Source of the DNA: Wurfbainia villosa
Taxonomy: Eukaryota; Streptophyta; Magnoliopsida; Zingiberales; Zingiberaceae
DNA: 64,000 nt
Assembly (NCBI GenBank): GCA_025175895.1
Contig: CM045990.1
Location: 43,148,658-43,212,657, forward strand
Direction: 5' to 3'
Part shown: positions 22,601 to 33,519 of the stretch, in pieces
Layout of the letters: each line of letters opens with the position of its first letter
Position numbering within the stretch: the first letter of the stretch is position 1
The notes under the pieces: model-generated
Database searches by the model: none
Told to the model about the DNA's origin: nothing
What the model saw: the letters and a program-made list of their open reading frames with translations, nothing else
Translations under genes and position numbers: made by a program

Positions 22601-24095
22601 TATTTTTATCCCCGTGCGGTGGCGGAACGGAAGAGTTGAGGTCACTCCTCAACTATATATTATTTTATTCCCGTGAAACGGAAGAGTTGAGGTCACTCCT
22701 CAACTGCATATTATTTTTATCCCCGTGAAATGGAAGAGTCGAGTTCATTCCTCAATTATATATTATTTTTATCCCCGTGCGGTAGCGGAACGGAAGAGTT
22801 GAGGTCACTCCTCAACTGCATATTATTTTATCCCCGTGTGGTGGTGGAACGGAAGAGTTGAGGTCACTCCTCAACTGCATATTGTTTTTATCCCCGTGAA
22901 ATGGAAGAGTTGAGTTCATTCCTCAACTGCATATTATTTTTATCCCCGTGAAACGGAAGAGTTGAGTTCATTTCTCAACTGTATATTATTTTATCCCCGT
23001 GTGGTGGCGGAACGGAAGAGTTGAGGTTACTCTTCAACTGCATATTATTTTATCCCCGTGTGATAGAGGAACGGAAGAGTTGAGGTCACTCCTCAACTGT
23101 ATATTATTTTTATCCCCGTGTGGTGGAGGAACGGAAGAGTTGAGTTCATTTCTCAACTGTATATTATTTTATCCCCGTGTGGTGGCGGAACGGAAGAGTT
23201 GAGGTCACTCCTCAACTGTATATTATTTTATCCCCATGAAACGAAAGAGTTGAGATCACTCCTCAACTGCATATTATTTTATCCCCGTGCGGTGGCGGAA
23301 CCGAAAAATTGAGTTCATTTCTCAACTGTATATTATTTTATCCCCGTGTGGTGGCGGAACGGAAGAGTTGAGGTCACTCCTCAACTGTATATTATTTTAT
23401 CCCCATGAAATGGAAGAGTTAAGGTCACTCCTCAACTACATATTATTTTATCCCCGTGCGGTGGCGGAATGGAAGAGTTGAGTTCATTTCTCAACTGTAT
23501 ATTATTTTATCCCTGTGTGGTGGCGGAAAGGAAGAATTGAGTTCATTTCTCAACTATATATTATTTTTTCCCGTGTGGTGGCGGAATAGAAGAGTTGAGG
23601 TCACTCCTCAACTGTATATTATTTTATCCCCGTGAAACGGAAGAATTGAGGTCACTCCTCAACTGCATATTATTTTATCCCTGTGCGGTGGCGGAACAGA
23701 AGAGTTGAGTTCATTTCTCAACTGTATATTATTTTATCCCCGTGTGGTGGCGGAACGGAAGAATTGAGTTCATTTCTCAACTGTATATTATTTTATCCCT
23801 GTGTGGTGGCGGAACGGAAGAGTTGAGGTCATTCCTCAACTGTATATTATTTTATCCTCGTGAAACGAAAGAGTTGAGGTCACTCCTCAACTGCATATTA
23901 TTTTATCCCCGTGCGGTGGCGGAACGGAAGAGTTGAATTCATTTCTCAACTATATTTTATTTTATCCCGGTGTGGTGGTGGAACGGAAGAGTTGAGTTTA
24001 TTTCTTAACTGTATATTATTTTTATCTTCGTGCGGTGGTGGAATGGAGGAGTTGAGTATTCCCTCAGCTGTATGCCATTTTATTTTCGTACGGGG
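22601..24095. repeat. Tandem array of about 26 hairpin-forming units
   Basis: Units begin TATCCCCGTG and end CAACTGTATATTATTT. They come in a long form (about 59 bp, with GTGGTGGCGGAACGGAAGAG) and a short form (about 51 bp, with GTGAAACGGAAGAG). Each has GTTGAGG...CCTCAAC or GTTGAGT...TCTCAAC inverted arms around 4-6 bases. Long-long-short triplets repeat with a period near 169 bp in the middle (for example 23118 and 23287, 23742 and 23911), so there is a higher-order pattern. The last unit is degenerate. Plus-strand frames through it are repetitive and not genes. Confidence 0.92.
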
Positions 24096-24331
24096 AAGGT
24101 GTCTGCATGATCCCTGTGTAATGAAAGGGTGAAGAGGCGGTACGTCTATTTGATTTTCATAAAAGGAATGTAGAATTTGACATAGCCAGAGAAATGCCGG
24201 AAGAAGAAGATAAGCGGGGTAGGATAGAGGCGAAGGCTTACATTGCAGAAAGTTCATTACTTCGGAAAGATTATATATTTCAATTCCCCCACCAGAAGAA
24301 AATAACAAAAGAAACCCTTATTTATAGGGTA
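24096..24331. other. Tat-G: non-coding stretch after hairpin array
   Basis: Contains a diverged array edge and AT-rich sequence. A minus-strand frame starting near 24308 runs into the array and is not credible as a gene. Nothing else is seen. Confidence 0.5.
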
Positions 24332-24603
24332 TTACAGTTCTTTGTTAGGAGGTACTGAAGGAGCTTCTTTGCGTGGCTTGGGTTGGCGCCATAGCTGCTG
24401 AAGGTAAGATTGTTGTATGAAGATGTGTTTAGACAGGTCCTTCTGGGACACTACTAGTTGTTGGCGCAAGGAGTAGTTTCTGGTGGAAGCTTCCCTATCT
24501 GCAAATATCCCACTTGTTCCTCCAAATTAGCGATATAGCGTTGTTCTTCGGTCTTTTCCTCAGGAGGAAAAGAACTGCTACCCTGTTCAGAAGTTTCTTC
24601 CAT
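24332..24603 (-). pseudogene. Tat-G antisense ORF C: small coiled-coil protein with one frameshift
   Basis: The minus-strand ATG at 24603 reads MEETSEQGSSSFPPEEKTEE and then a helical stretch RYIANLEEQVGYLQ. A one-base change near 24495 shifts the frame, after which the helical pattern goes on (SLRQQLVVSQKDLSKHIFIQ) to a stop at 24332-24334. Total about 90 residues. It was missed as a long frame because of the shift. No family recognised; it could be an exon of a larger antisense gene together with ORF B. Confidence 0.5.
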
Positions 24604-24945
24604 GACGAGGAGAAGAAAAGGGAGAAGATGAATATTAAGCGGCGATAGTTTGGGGTCCTTATAACGACGAAGGAGGAAGGTGCATTTATTCGCAGAGAAG
24701 ATACAAATAATAAATGCTAGTAAAGAAAGGGAAACGTAAAGACAGTAGGTGAAAATTTGCTAGTACAGTAACTCTAAGAGGGATGACTCAAATTTCATGG
24801 AAGCAGTAAGGGGAAGTATGTTCAGATAAGGTTACAGTCTTTTCTAATGGCAGTTACTCTACCTTTACAAGAAAACGACAAGAATTAACATCAGTTTCTT
24901 TCTTCCTTTTTATTAACATACTTGATAGTAATTACATCATTTAAG
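24604..24945. other. Tat-G: interval between antisense ORFs B and C
   Basis: AT-rich, many stops in all frames. It may be an intron or an intergenic spacer of the antisense unit; I see no strong splice pair. Confidence 0.4.
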
Positions 24946-25437
24946 CTACTTAAGCTTTTTATGATCATCCTTAGCAGGAGGATTATTAGAAGGCTCCTCC
25001 GAGGGGGAAGGCGCCAAGATGACCCTATAGAGATCGCCTTGAACTGGAGGTACCGCTGGTAGAGCTCCAGCAAAAGGAAGTTGATGAGTCCCCGGTGAAG
25101 GGACTGGAACGAAAGCTAGGGCCGACGGAAGCGGAGGAAGTTCAGCAGAGGCTCGGGGATCTCCTATTGTGTATTCCCACGTCAGGGGAGGGTTCCATAC
25201 CCGATTGCGGAAGGAAGGGAAAAGTGCTCGGAAGGACCTCCGTGCGGTAGGGGTTGGAACAGTGGTTAAGGAGGGAGAAGAGGGGGGATGAAAAGATGAA
25301 GTTACCGTCGAGCGGGTCTCAGATTCCTCTGTGTCTTCAGTGGTCCAGTCGTATAGGTCAAAAGAGTCAGAGTCTAAAGAAATTTCAATGGGACGTTTTG
25401 CATAAGCCATGAGAGCCAGATGGAAAGGCGAAGACAT
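24946..25437 (-). pseudogene. Tat-G antisense ORF B: acidic and Pro/Ser-rich protein
   Basis: The frame is open from 25554, but the better start is the ATG at 25437 (MSSPFHLALMAYAKRPIE). It encodes an acidic stretch (SLDSDSFDLYDWTTEDTEE), then Ser/Thr/Pro-rich sequence, a short basic and aromatic patch (RSFRALFPSFRNRVW) and a Lys-rich end, with no stop in 163 codons. No domain recognised. Its position in line with A, C and D on the same strand suggests that it is part of the antisense coding block. It could also be a fortuitous open frame. Confidence 0.45.
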
Positions 25438-25777
25438 TTTAGGTGATAATTTATAATTGAGGGATGAAGAATTGCATTCGTCCTTGGAAAAGGGGGGAAG
25501 AGGAAAGGACCAACACCATAATGGCGTCAGCATAGGAAATTGTCGAGATATCATTTCCAGAGCAGTTAATTATGTGGAGAAGATCAAAAGTTAAAGTAGG
25601 TTAATTGCCGGCTGAGCCCCAAAAAATTGGTTCGGGCTAGGAAAAAGATCTCTCCAAGGATATCCCGAACCGGTTCCAAAGCAAAGAGCATAGTCCTTTC
25701 ATTTATACAGGGCAGAAAAGGGGTTGTTGTTATAAAGAGAAAAAAATACAGAGCAGACCCAAAGTTCGTGACCAATA
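25438..25777. other. Tat-G: interval between antisense ORFs A and B
   Basis: No supported gene. Plus- and minus-strand short frames here show no conserved motif. It may be untranslated sequence of the antisense unit. Confidence 0.4.
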
Positions 25778-28097
25778 CTAAGATATGCGTAAAAAATCAC
25801 AAAGAGTCATGCCAACATCAATATTCTTCAACAACAAAAGAGTCATTACAAGGATCACAGTGTAACAGATTACAGTTCGTAAAGTTTGGGGAGGGCACTT
25901 GGATAAATCATCGACGGGGTTTAAATAGCTAGTGTCCGTGCCGGGGGGAGGATATCCTCGTTCAGCATTTAAAGCCGAGGACCCATCAAAGCCAAGTATA
26001 AATAAATCCACCCCTTTCTTGACATAACGCCCCTTCAGGTCGGCCTCCTACTCCTTTAGCTGAGATTGGCAGGTAGCGAGTTGAGTTTGACACGCGGCTA
26101 GCTGGGCCTGGCTTTCAGCTAATTGAGCTGCCAGACTATCTCTTTCTGTTGTTGCCTTCATGGCCCGCTAACCCAGAGCCGAAAAGGCCTCGGTGTATTC
26201 TCGGTGGAGTTCTCTCTGTTGCCGAGCCACAACCAACAGGGCTTCGGGAAAGGTAGCCACTAATGAAGAGAGTTCTTGGCACCTCTCTGAGCAAGACTTT
26301 TGGGTGGCCTCCCACGCTTGGCGTTCTTGCCGCAATTGCTGAATAGTAGTTGAGGAGTCAGCAACTTGAATGATGGCGTCTCCAAGCTGTCTTTTATATC
26401 CTATTAGTTTGTGGGAGAGAAGGTCCACCTGTTGAAGTTGGTTGGACTGCAGGAAGATTTGTTGCTCAAGGTCCTTATTCTTCCACTGTAGCTCCTCCTT
26501 CTCGCTCTGAACCAAGGCCAATTGGGTCATGGAGTCTTCGCATTGGCCGAGTATATCAGATTCTTTTTGCTCCTTCTCGCTCAACCGCTGGGTGAGCTGT
26601 TTCTGATGCGCCAGGGAGGCAAAATGACACGTCTCCACATTGGACTGGAATTGGGCTATATGAGACATCATCTTATTATGCATGGTCGAAACCTGGAGGA
26701 AAAAGGACGCAAATGCCAAGCGTTAGTACACCGGTGTATATGTATATATATATGTTAAAGGTAAAGAAAGAAAATAATTACCTCGGCCAGCATTTTGCTC
26801 ATCTGATCACAGGGGCCTTGTAAACCTGATTGATTGAAAATTTTCACCTCGGAGAGGTGACGAATCTTTAGGAGGGACCCCAGCGTAACCAATGAAGGGT
26901 TCGGGAGGGGAAGATCTCCCCCCTCCGAAGGAGGAAGAGTAGGATCGGCACGCCGAAGGGGGGCGGGAGAAGGATGTGCTTCTGGAGGGATGGTGGCAAG
27001 GGTAGATTCGGTCGGGGAATGTGTGGAAGAGTCAAGGGGAATGGGGGATGAAACAGGAGAATGGGAAGGAGAATCTTCCCCTTGGGGAGAAGAGGATGGG
27101 GCGGCTAATGTGGTATCCCTTATCCTCGGTTCATAGATGGTTAGGCGTCGAGATTTCTATCAATCAGAAGAGGAGGAAGGAAGAGATGAAGAGCTGGGAA
27201 CTCCTTCCTTAACCGGGCACAATTTCTTTCGAGGGGGAGAAGGGGCAGCCACAGATTTACCTCGCTTTGTGGAGGTCTTCTTCTTTTTGGCTGCCTCGAT
27301 CTCTTCGCCTTTTACTAGAGCGCTATGCATTAGATTATCTGTGAAATCCATGGGAAAGAAGGGTAAGTTGATTCAGATAATAAGCTATATCAAAATACTA
27401 GCACCGTCTTACCTATGGCGGCCGGAGTTGTTAGGGGGAAAGGAGACAGCCTGAAGTGACAGAGGAGTGGTTGTTTCATTAGATGTTCTGAGCAGTAGTG
27501 GGATTCTCCCAACACTTTACAGACCTCCGAGAAAGGACATTGGGTCCTCATTTCACGAAAAGGAGGTAGCTCGGGAAGATTTATCTTCCAGGTATCCGAG
27601 TGGGGTAAAGGTGTTGGAAGTTGAGCAAAGAAATATAATTCTTCCCATCCTTTGTGGGAAGAAGGCATATTTACTAGGAATTGGCAATCCGTGCGGCTAG
27701 AAAGGTAAAAAAGGCATACCTTAGAAGATTTCAGTTGGAAGAAGCAATGGAATAGCTGGGGGGATAAAGGGAGATTTAGGTGTTGGAATACTATGATGGC
27801 CCCCGACAAAAGACGGAAGGAATTGGGGGTGAATTGATTCAGGGGCAGACCATAAAAGTCGAGGATTTACAAATAAGAGGAGGGCACGGGTAAAAACAAG
27901 TCGTTAAGAAATTGTTCATAGAAGAAGTAGGTCAGGCCAGGAGAAGGACGATGTGGTCGGTATATTTTAGTGTTGAAACGACATGGAATGGAAGGGTCTA
28001 TGAATTGGTTTCTCATATTAAAGAAGTAATGGTCGCCGTTCAGTTGGGTGATGGTGTGTTCGTACCAGGGAGGTGAAGGTAAGGTTTTAGGGGTCAT
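25778..28097 (-). pseudogene. Tat-G antisense ORF A: gypsy-type Transposase_28-like protein, three predicted exons
   Basis: Predicted exons on the minus strand: 28097-27413, 27338-26782 and 26692 to about 25778. Intron 1 (27339-27412) starts GTAAG and ends TTTCACAG; intron 2 (26693-26781) starts GTAATT and ends TTTCCTCCAG; codon phase is kept across both. Exon 1 resembles the plant 'putative gypsy type transposon' domain (Transposase_28): DFYGLPLNQFTPNSFRLL and PSSHKGWEELYFFAQLP. Exon 2 is basic then Pro/Ser-rich, exon 3 a long coiled coil (EKEELQWKNKDLEQQIFLQS) followed by GYPPPGTDTSYLNP. Stops at 27867, 27160, 27157, 26168 and 26048 show decay. Role in the element unknown. Confidence 0.7.
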
Positions 28098-28472
28098 AGG
28101 TACAGAACAAGGAAGAGCACTTACTTGAAGGTTGAAGGAGGAACGCTTGCGAAAGAGGGGGCTAGTTCGCTGAAACGCTGCCGGAAGAAATCGCTAGGAA
28201 GCAGAAGTGGAAAAGGCTGGATTGTTAGGCACGCTAAGTTATGCCTAGAAGGAAAGGGTGAAGATTTATATAGGGTTTTGTGTGACCATTCGACTATCTA
28301 AGAGAAAAGGCGAAGCGGGGCCCATGGGCCCATTAAGTCGCCCTGAATATATGAGGTAGGGTCATGAGAAGAGAATAAATTTGAATTGGCGAGCAAAGGG
28401 TGGAATAGAGGTTTTATATATTGGGAAAATCAAGCTTATAACTTCGCTTGACTATTTTGGGGGGTTGACTAA
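28098..28472. other. Tat-G: region before 3' LTR
   Basis: 375 bp between the start of antisense ORF A and the 3' LTR. It would hold the antisense promoter if that is internal, and the sense polypurine tract. A G-run at 28459-28464 a few bases before the LTR is the only purine-rich candidate and is weak. Confidence 0.5.
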
Positions 28473-29504
28473 TGATACTGCTATTTACCTCTTATCTGTG
28501 AACCAGGTAGGAGGGCTCACGGGTAAGACACTATCCGAACCAAATAATCGGTTCGGCAGAGAAAGCAAGGTAAAATGGTATGGGCGCGACCATCTGGGAC
28601 AATTGGAATGGGAGGATAGGTTGAGGTAATCGGCACGGCGAAGCGATGGTGGAGAACACTTCGCTAGGAGATGAACGGGAATCGGTTCGGCCTAGTAGGC
28701 CCAAAAGCAGATGGGACGGAGGAGAATCGACTCAGCATAGCCAGTCCGGAAATAGTTTGGTGCGGAAAGAAGGGGAGTCGGTTCGAGCTGCTGAGAAGAG
28801 CCCAAGGGCTATGCCACACATGAGCTATAGGTCTAGATTAGTTTCACCAAAGGAAAACGGTTGAAAGGGATAGGCTAGCATATTTTTCAAAATGTAGATG
28901 AAAAGTTGTTACACAACAGAAGGGGGGTCCTTACACAATATTTCGAGGAGCCTTCGCTCCTCGTATCTGTAACAGAATGATTATCCAGGTGGACGCGGTG
29001 GCCACGTGTATGATGAGGAAAGCTTGCGATGCAACAACTGATCAGAGGAGGGGAATAAAAGGGGAGAGCAGGACAAATGAAGGGAGGATTCACATTATTC
29101 CAACCAGAAAGAGACGAAGACACATTGGGAGAAGGGGGGCTACCACTTCGCCGGAGAAAAAGAGTGGTGATCTTCACCTTTCGTGTACTTTTTTTCTGTA
29201 TCTTGACTTGACTGTAAGAGGTTTTCTCCTCCACCTCCGGAAGTTCCTTTTCGCGAAGGAGGACGTTCATAGTGGAAGTGCTTTGGCACTACATCCGGTG
29301 AGAGAGCTCACTTCCGTGGAGTAGGAATCCTTATTCTGAACCACGTTACATCCCGTGTCTTGGTTTGTTGTCTGTGTTGGCTCGCGTGTCTTCGCTTTAC
29401 GTTTTCATTTTTACTGGTGCGGCCGGAGAGAACCCCCTAAGCCTCCTTCGTGCTTCATCGCATCGAAAGGAAGTCAACAGATCTTCTTCCCCGTAACCGC
29501 ATCA
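28473..29504 (+). mobile_element. Tat-G: 3' LTR
   Basis: Starts TGATACTGCTATTTACC and ends CCGCATCA, pairing with 5417-6446. ATATC follows directly (29505-29509) and matches 5412-5416. Confidence 0.92.
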
Positions 29505-29509
29505 ATATC

Positions 29510-29583
29510 ATTAAAATTTTATATCGCACATAAAATAACAGTACAATGATGTTTATGTATACACAACCTAGCTTTGATACTAC
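29510..29583 (-). other. Copia-M1: leader proximal part with primer-binding site
   Basis: Minus strand 29582 to 29571 reads TAGTATCAAAGC, one base from the common Copia primer site TGGTATCAAAGC, one base inside the LTR at 29584. It continues the leader at 4383-5416 once Tat-G is removed. Confidence 0.8.
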
Positions 29584-31213
29584 TGTAGGGATCTTATGCA
29601 AAAAATCATCGCAAAATGCAGCAGAAATTGGATCCCTTCAGAGATCCATATGTATACATAATACTGATAGTTCTTATAACTACATCTAGTTAAGAAATTA
29701 CCCTTGATGCGTAGCCCTTCGCAATCTCGGCAGCAACTCTTCAAATGGATCTCAACGTGATCAGGATGGTCGTGCCTCTATGGTATCCACACGAACACTC
29801 TCTTTAGAGAAGAAGAAGCCTTTGGTTGTGCTAGCAACCCCACAAAAGCTTTTGCTCAAAAGGAGAGGAAAAAGTTCCGGCTAAGAAGACTAGAAGATGA
29901 ACAAAAAGCACCCCATTTGGCATCATGATCCAAAGACTTTTTATATTCATCCTATCAATACGAAAGGTTTTGCATCTTTTTTTATTCTCTCTTCAATGCA
30001 TGATTAATCCACATTAATCAGGCATGATAAATCCAAATTCATTCATCTTCTTCTATTCATGATTAATCCACATTAATCATGCATGATGAATCCATTTCCA
30101 TTCATCTTCTTCAATTAGTTTCATTTGAGTCTAACTCAAGTTTCGGCCAAGCAATGAGTCTAACTCAATCTAGCCCATCCAATGAGCCTAATGGTTCCTT
30201 TTAGTCAAACTAAAATGAACCAATCTCCAAAACAACATGTTCTTTGTGTGTGACCCAAGGTTCTCGTAACGTTGACAATGTCTCTAAATTCTCTTTAAAA
30301 AACATAAGCAATGAACAACATCTAGCAATATATCATTGCTACCCAAGTGACAAGAATGTCGAGATCCGACATAATCTTTTTGTGACTATTATCTTGTATG
30401 ACTCAATCCTTCTATCCTTGATATCTAGATTGATCAATGAGGCATAGATCATGTCATCCTCTTATCAATCTTTGTATTTCTTGATCTCTAAGTAGACTAC
30501 CTTGATTAAATGAGCTCAATATTTCATATTGACTTATTTGAGTATGACTATGCATTTTAGTAGTCCTACTTTATCAAGAGGCCTATAGATATCACTTCCA
30601 TCATATGGAAGGGATAAATCTCATTTGCATCGCTCACATCCCTCCGCATAATTTATTATATATCCAGTAATCAACTTTATAGTCTACCTTATTACAGGTG
30701 ACGTTTATCGATACTAAAGGATACAACTCCTTAGGTAGGAAACCGTAGTGATTTCAGGTCTAAGGACTATCTATACCAATAGTTACTATGTGAATGTTTA
30801 TGACACTCATAAGAAGATCCATGAAATATTTTCATGGCGGGTCAGCTCGGTACGTATTCTCTAATACATATCCATGTGCCAACTTGATATCTTATATCCA
30901 TGACTTGTGAGATTAAGTCATCAGTTGACCTACATGCTAGTCTCAACGTATTAATATTATCCTAGTATATTAATATTTGACTATGAATAGTTACGAGTAG
31001 TGTTATATATATATATCTACAGTATTCTACTATCAAGTCATAACTTGATATGTCATAGATTAGAATCAATTACCCTAGAATATTATTATATTTATTCAAA
31101 TGACACATTAATGAAGTAAATACAACAATCATAAACTTTGCTTTTATTATGAAATATGCATTTTCCTTATCAATCATCTTATAATTGATTGACACTAAGG
31201 ACTAATGCTAACA
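29584..31213 (-). mobile_element. Copia-M1: 5' LTR
   Basis: On the plus strand it runs from TGTAGGGATC to GCTAACA, that is TGTTAGC...GATCCCTACA in element orientation, with the primer site just inside. It is AT-rich, 1630 bp, without coding potential. The partner LTR is not in the window, so no target duplication can be tested. Confidence 0.82.
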
Positions 31214-31369
31214 ATTATCCAGTCATATTGTCAAATATTGAAACTTGGTCAACCTTAATCTGAGGCCGATTACACAACTAGAAAATTCACGAGAGTATCC
31301 CATCATAATATTAAAGTTTTGCTAGAACATTCACCCTTTAGAAGGAGCTCTGCATATATGAACTAAAAG

Positions 31370-31918
31370 AATGGAGCTTCAAGCCTTTAGATTCGCTGGT
31401 GATCAAGCGATTGCCAGAGATTCAGGATGTTATCCAAAACAAGACAAGGGCAATACATCTTGGGGCAATGACACTAGCAACATGGTATATATATGCAACA
31501 AGTTAGAGGCAAAAAACAAGCAATGTTTTCAATTTTTCAAGCCTTGAGGAGCAATTTAGGTGGGACAAAGGTTATATGGAAATCATACTTAATGCCAAAA
31601 TATCAATTTGTTGTATGGCTACTACATAGGAGAAGATACTGTATGAAGCATGCAAAACTTGTTTGCTTTGTTAAGGGGAAGATGAAACCATTGAACACAC
31701 TTTCTTTGGATGTTTGTTTAGCAAAGCCCTATGGTCCAAGGTGAGGACTTAGCTACACATGCAACACTAAATGAGTCTTCAATCAACCCATGCAGGACAG
31801 TAGTGGACTGATCAAGGCACGTTATTTAGCAATATCAATAAGGTACGTATTTAGCTTTATGGGAGTCTAAATTGTATTTCTTTTCTTGATAATAATAGAA
31901 TTTGTCTTTCCTAAAAAA
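31370..31918 (+). pseudogene. LINE (non-LTR retrotransposon) 3' fragment with zf-RVT-type domain
   Basis: Plus-strand translation with two frameshifts gives VIWKSYLMPKYQFVVWLLHRR, then a Cys pair CLLC and GEDETIEHTFFGCLFSKALW. This is the pattern of the zinc-binding region that ends plant L1-type reverse transcriptases (zf-RVT). A short helical tail follows, and after the stop there is TTTCCTAAAAAATAAAAATA near 31902-31921, like a worn poly-A tail. The left edge is uncertain. Only the 3' end is present, as usual for truncated LINE insertions. Confidence 0.75.
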
Positions 31919-32514
31919 TAAAAATAGGAGGCACCCCATATTGTTTACTTTGCAAGGGGATCCTATTTTGCAAGAACAAAAGGTAAAATAAAAACCTTAT
32001 TCATCAATTCCTTTTGTTATTTTTAATTTCAAGCCATGGGTAAAATATAATGAATTATTAATTAATTTATTTTAGTTTTTTGTTAGTTTTTGTATGATAA
32101 CGAAAAACACTATTTAGATATGAACTACCATTTGAGATTAAAAAAATAAACAACTATTTGTTCATCATTGTCATTACGATAATCATATTAGTTGATGTTG
32201 GTTGGTCATACGAGTGTTTTAATTATTCTATTTACCATTCAACACAATTGATGGTTCAAAGTTTAAATATCGAGATATTTTTAGGTGCTATTGAATAATT
32301 GGGATCCAATACTTTTAAATGCATGGTATTTAGTTTACGCTCTGGGAGGAAAGACCACTTGTGAACTCTTAAAATCTTTCTCAAAAAGAAAAACACTATT
32401 CATATTATTTTGTGTTAGAATTCTACTTCATCTCGCAATTTTTTCTCGAGTATTAGTCACTTTTTTTTGTCACTGAACTTAAATGAGAATAAGATATCAT
32501 TGAGTCCTATTGAA
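31919..32514. other. AT-rich sequence without recognised features
   Basis: Low-complexity and AT-rich stretches, no conserved reading frame, no repeat shared with the rest of the window that I can see. Confidence 0.5.
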
Positions 32515-33143
32515 AATTAGTTGAACTTGAGCATGGTGATCATAGATCTTTGTTCTCGTTAGTTATATGCCCACATGGGGCATATGACATGAACAGGAGT
32601 CATGGATAATGAGTGGTTACCTATCTTCCTCATGTTCTCCATCTTCCCATCTCCTCTCCTCCTCTCCTCCTCTCCTCTCCTTATATATTACCTTTCCTTG
32701 AGAAGAAAGAAGGGTTGACTGGCATGAGTTGCTAGCTTTAGGAGAGTTGGAAGGATGCTTGTATGAGATAGTGAGTAGGTTGTACAAGCAGTGAAGGTAA
32801 ACGTGAGGTACAACAGTTCTTCTTGTGAAGAGAGTTTTCTAATGCAAGATTTAATGTGAGAAGGTACAATCTGCAGAGGAAAATAACTCTCAAAGAACTT
32901 GTATTTTTATTGAGTAGAATCAGAGGAATTGTCATCACTGAGTTTAAGGGTTACGACGTTGTGATATAGTGGTGAAATTTTGAATTACCCCTCGCAACTT
33001 GCATCTCGACAGCGAGCCTACAACTTGGAGATCCAAAGTTGAAGAGATCTACAGTGCAGGTACTTCGGCATCTACAATGAGGTATATATATTAATGTTTT
33101 CCGCAATTCAATTATTTTTCATAAATATACATTTGATTCAACA
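32515..33143 (+). mobile_element. LTR-like region ending at a primer-binding site
   Basis: The right edge is firm: TTCAACA followed by TTAGTATCAGAGCC (33144-33157), an initiator-Met-type primer site with one change. A TATATATTA box lies near 32691 behind a CTCCT run. The left edge is a guess. It may be the 5' LTR of Copia-S, but I could not find its partner after 45703. Confidence 0.45.
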
Positions 33144-33157
33144 TTAGTATCAGAGCC
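33144..33157 (+). promoter_or_regulatory. Primer-binding site, probably of Copia-S
   Basis: TTAGTATCAGAGCC directly after an LTR-like TTCAACA end. Its distance to the Copia-S gag (about 1.3 kb without Sire-C) matches the leader length of the other Copia elements here. Confidence 0.6.
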
Positions 33158-33519
33158 AGGTTGAACACAATAACGTTCAATAAATTTCTTCAGTTCAAAC
33201 TCAGAAATGGTTGCTGGTTGCGAAACACAGTTCTCGTCGAAAATGATGAATAGTGCTCCGTAGGACGAGCATGAGGAAGATGCTTGATCACACGGTTCTC
33301 AGTCATGTGCAAGACACACCTATCGTGTATCGCAAGCCGAAGCAACAATAGTGGAGCAGTGTTGTTGCTCAGGTGCAGCGGAGAAGATGATGAACAGTGT
33401 AAGTGTCAAGTAGAACTCCCGAGTGAGAAATACTATTGGTGCTTGACGGCAAGAAGAGTATTCGACCGCACAAAGAGCTGCACATCTTCCGCGCAATTGC
33501 TCGACGACACACAAAGGTG

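Larger units (their letters stand above)
5417..29504 (+). mobile_element. Tat-G: very large Ty3/Gypsy retrotransposon, Tat lineage
   Basis: Two matching LTRs (5417-6446 and 28473-29504) flank gag, protease, RT, two RNase H domains and integrase on the plus strand, then about 8.3 kb with antisense reading regions and a tandem array. ATATC occurs directly outside both ends (5412-5416 and 29505-29509), as expected of a target-site duplication. Sire-A is inserted in the gag; without it the element is about 15.5 kb. A second RNase H after the RT-linked one and antisense ORFs downstream of pol are reported features of Tat elements. Gag, RT and integrase are all damaged, so it is non-autonomous now. 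Confidence 0.93.

Noticed and set aside
22601..24095. CRISPR-like array of repeats
   Set aside because: Units follow each other without unique spacers, vary in length and sit inside a plant retrotransposon; it is a tandem satellite.
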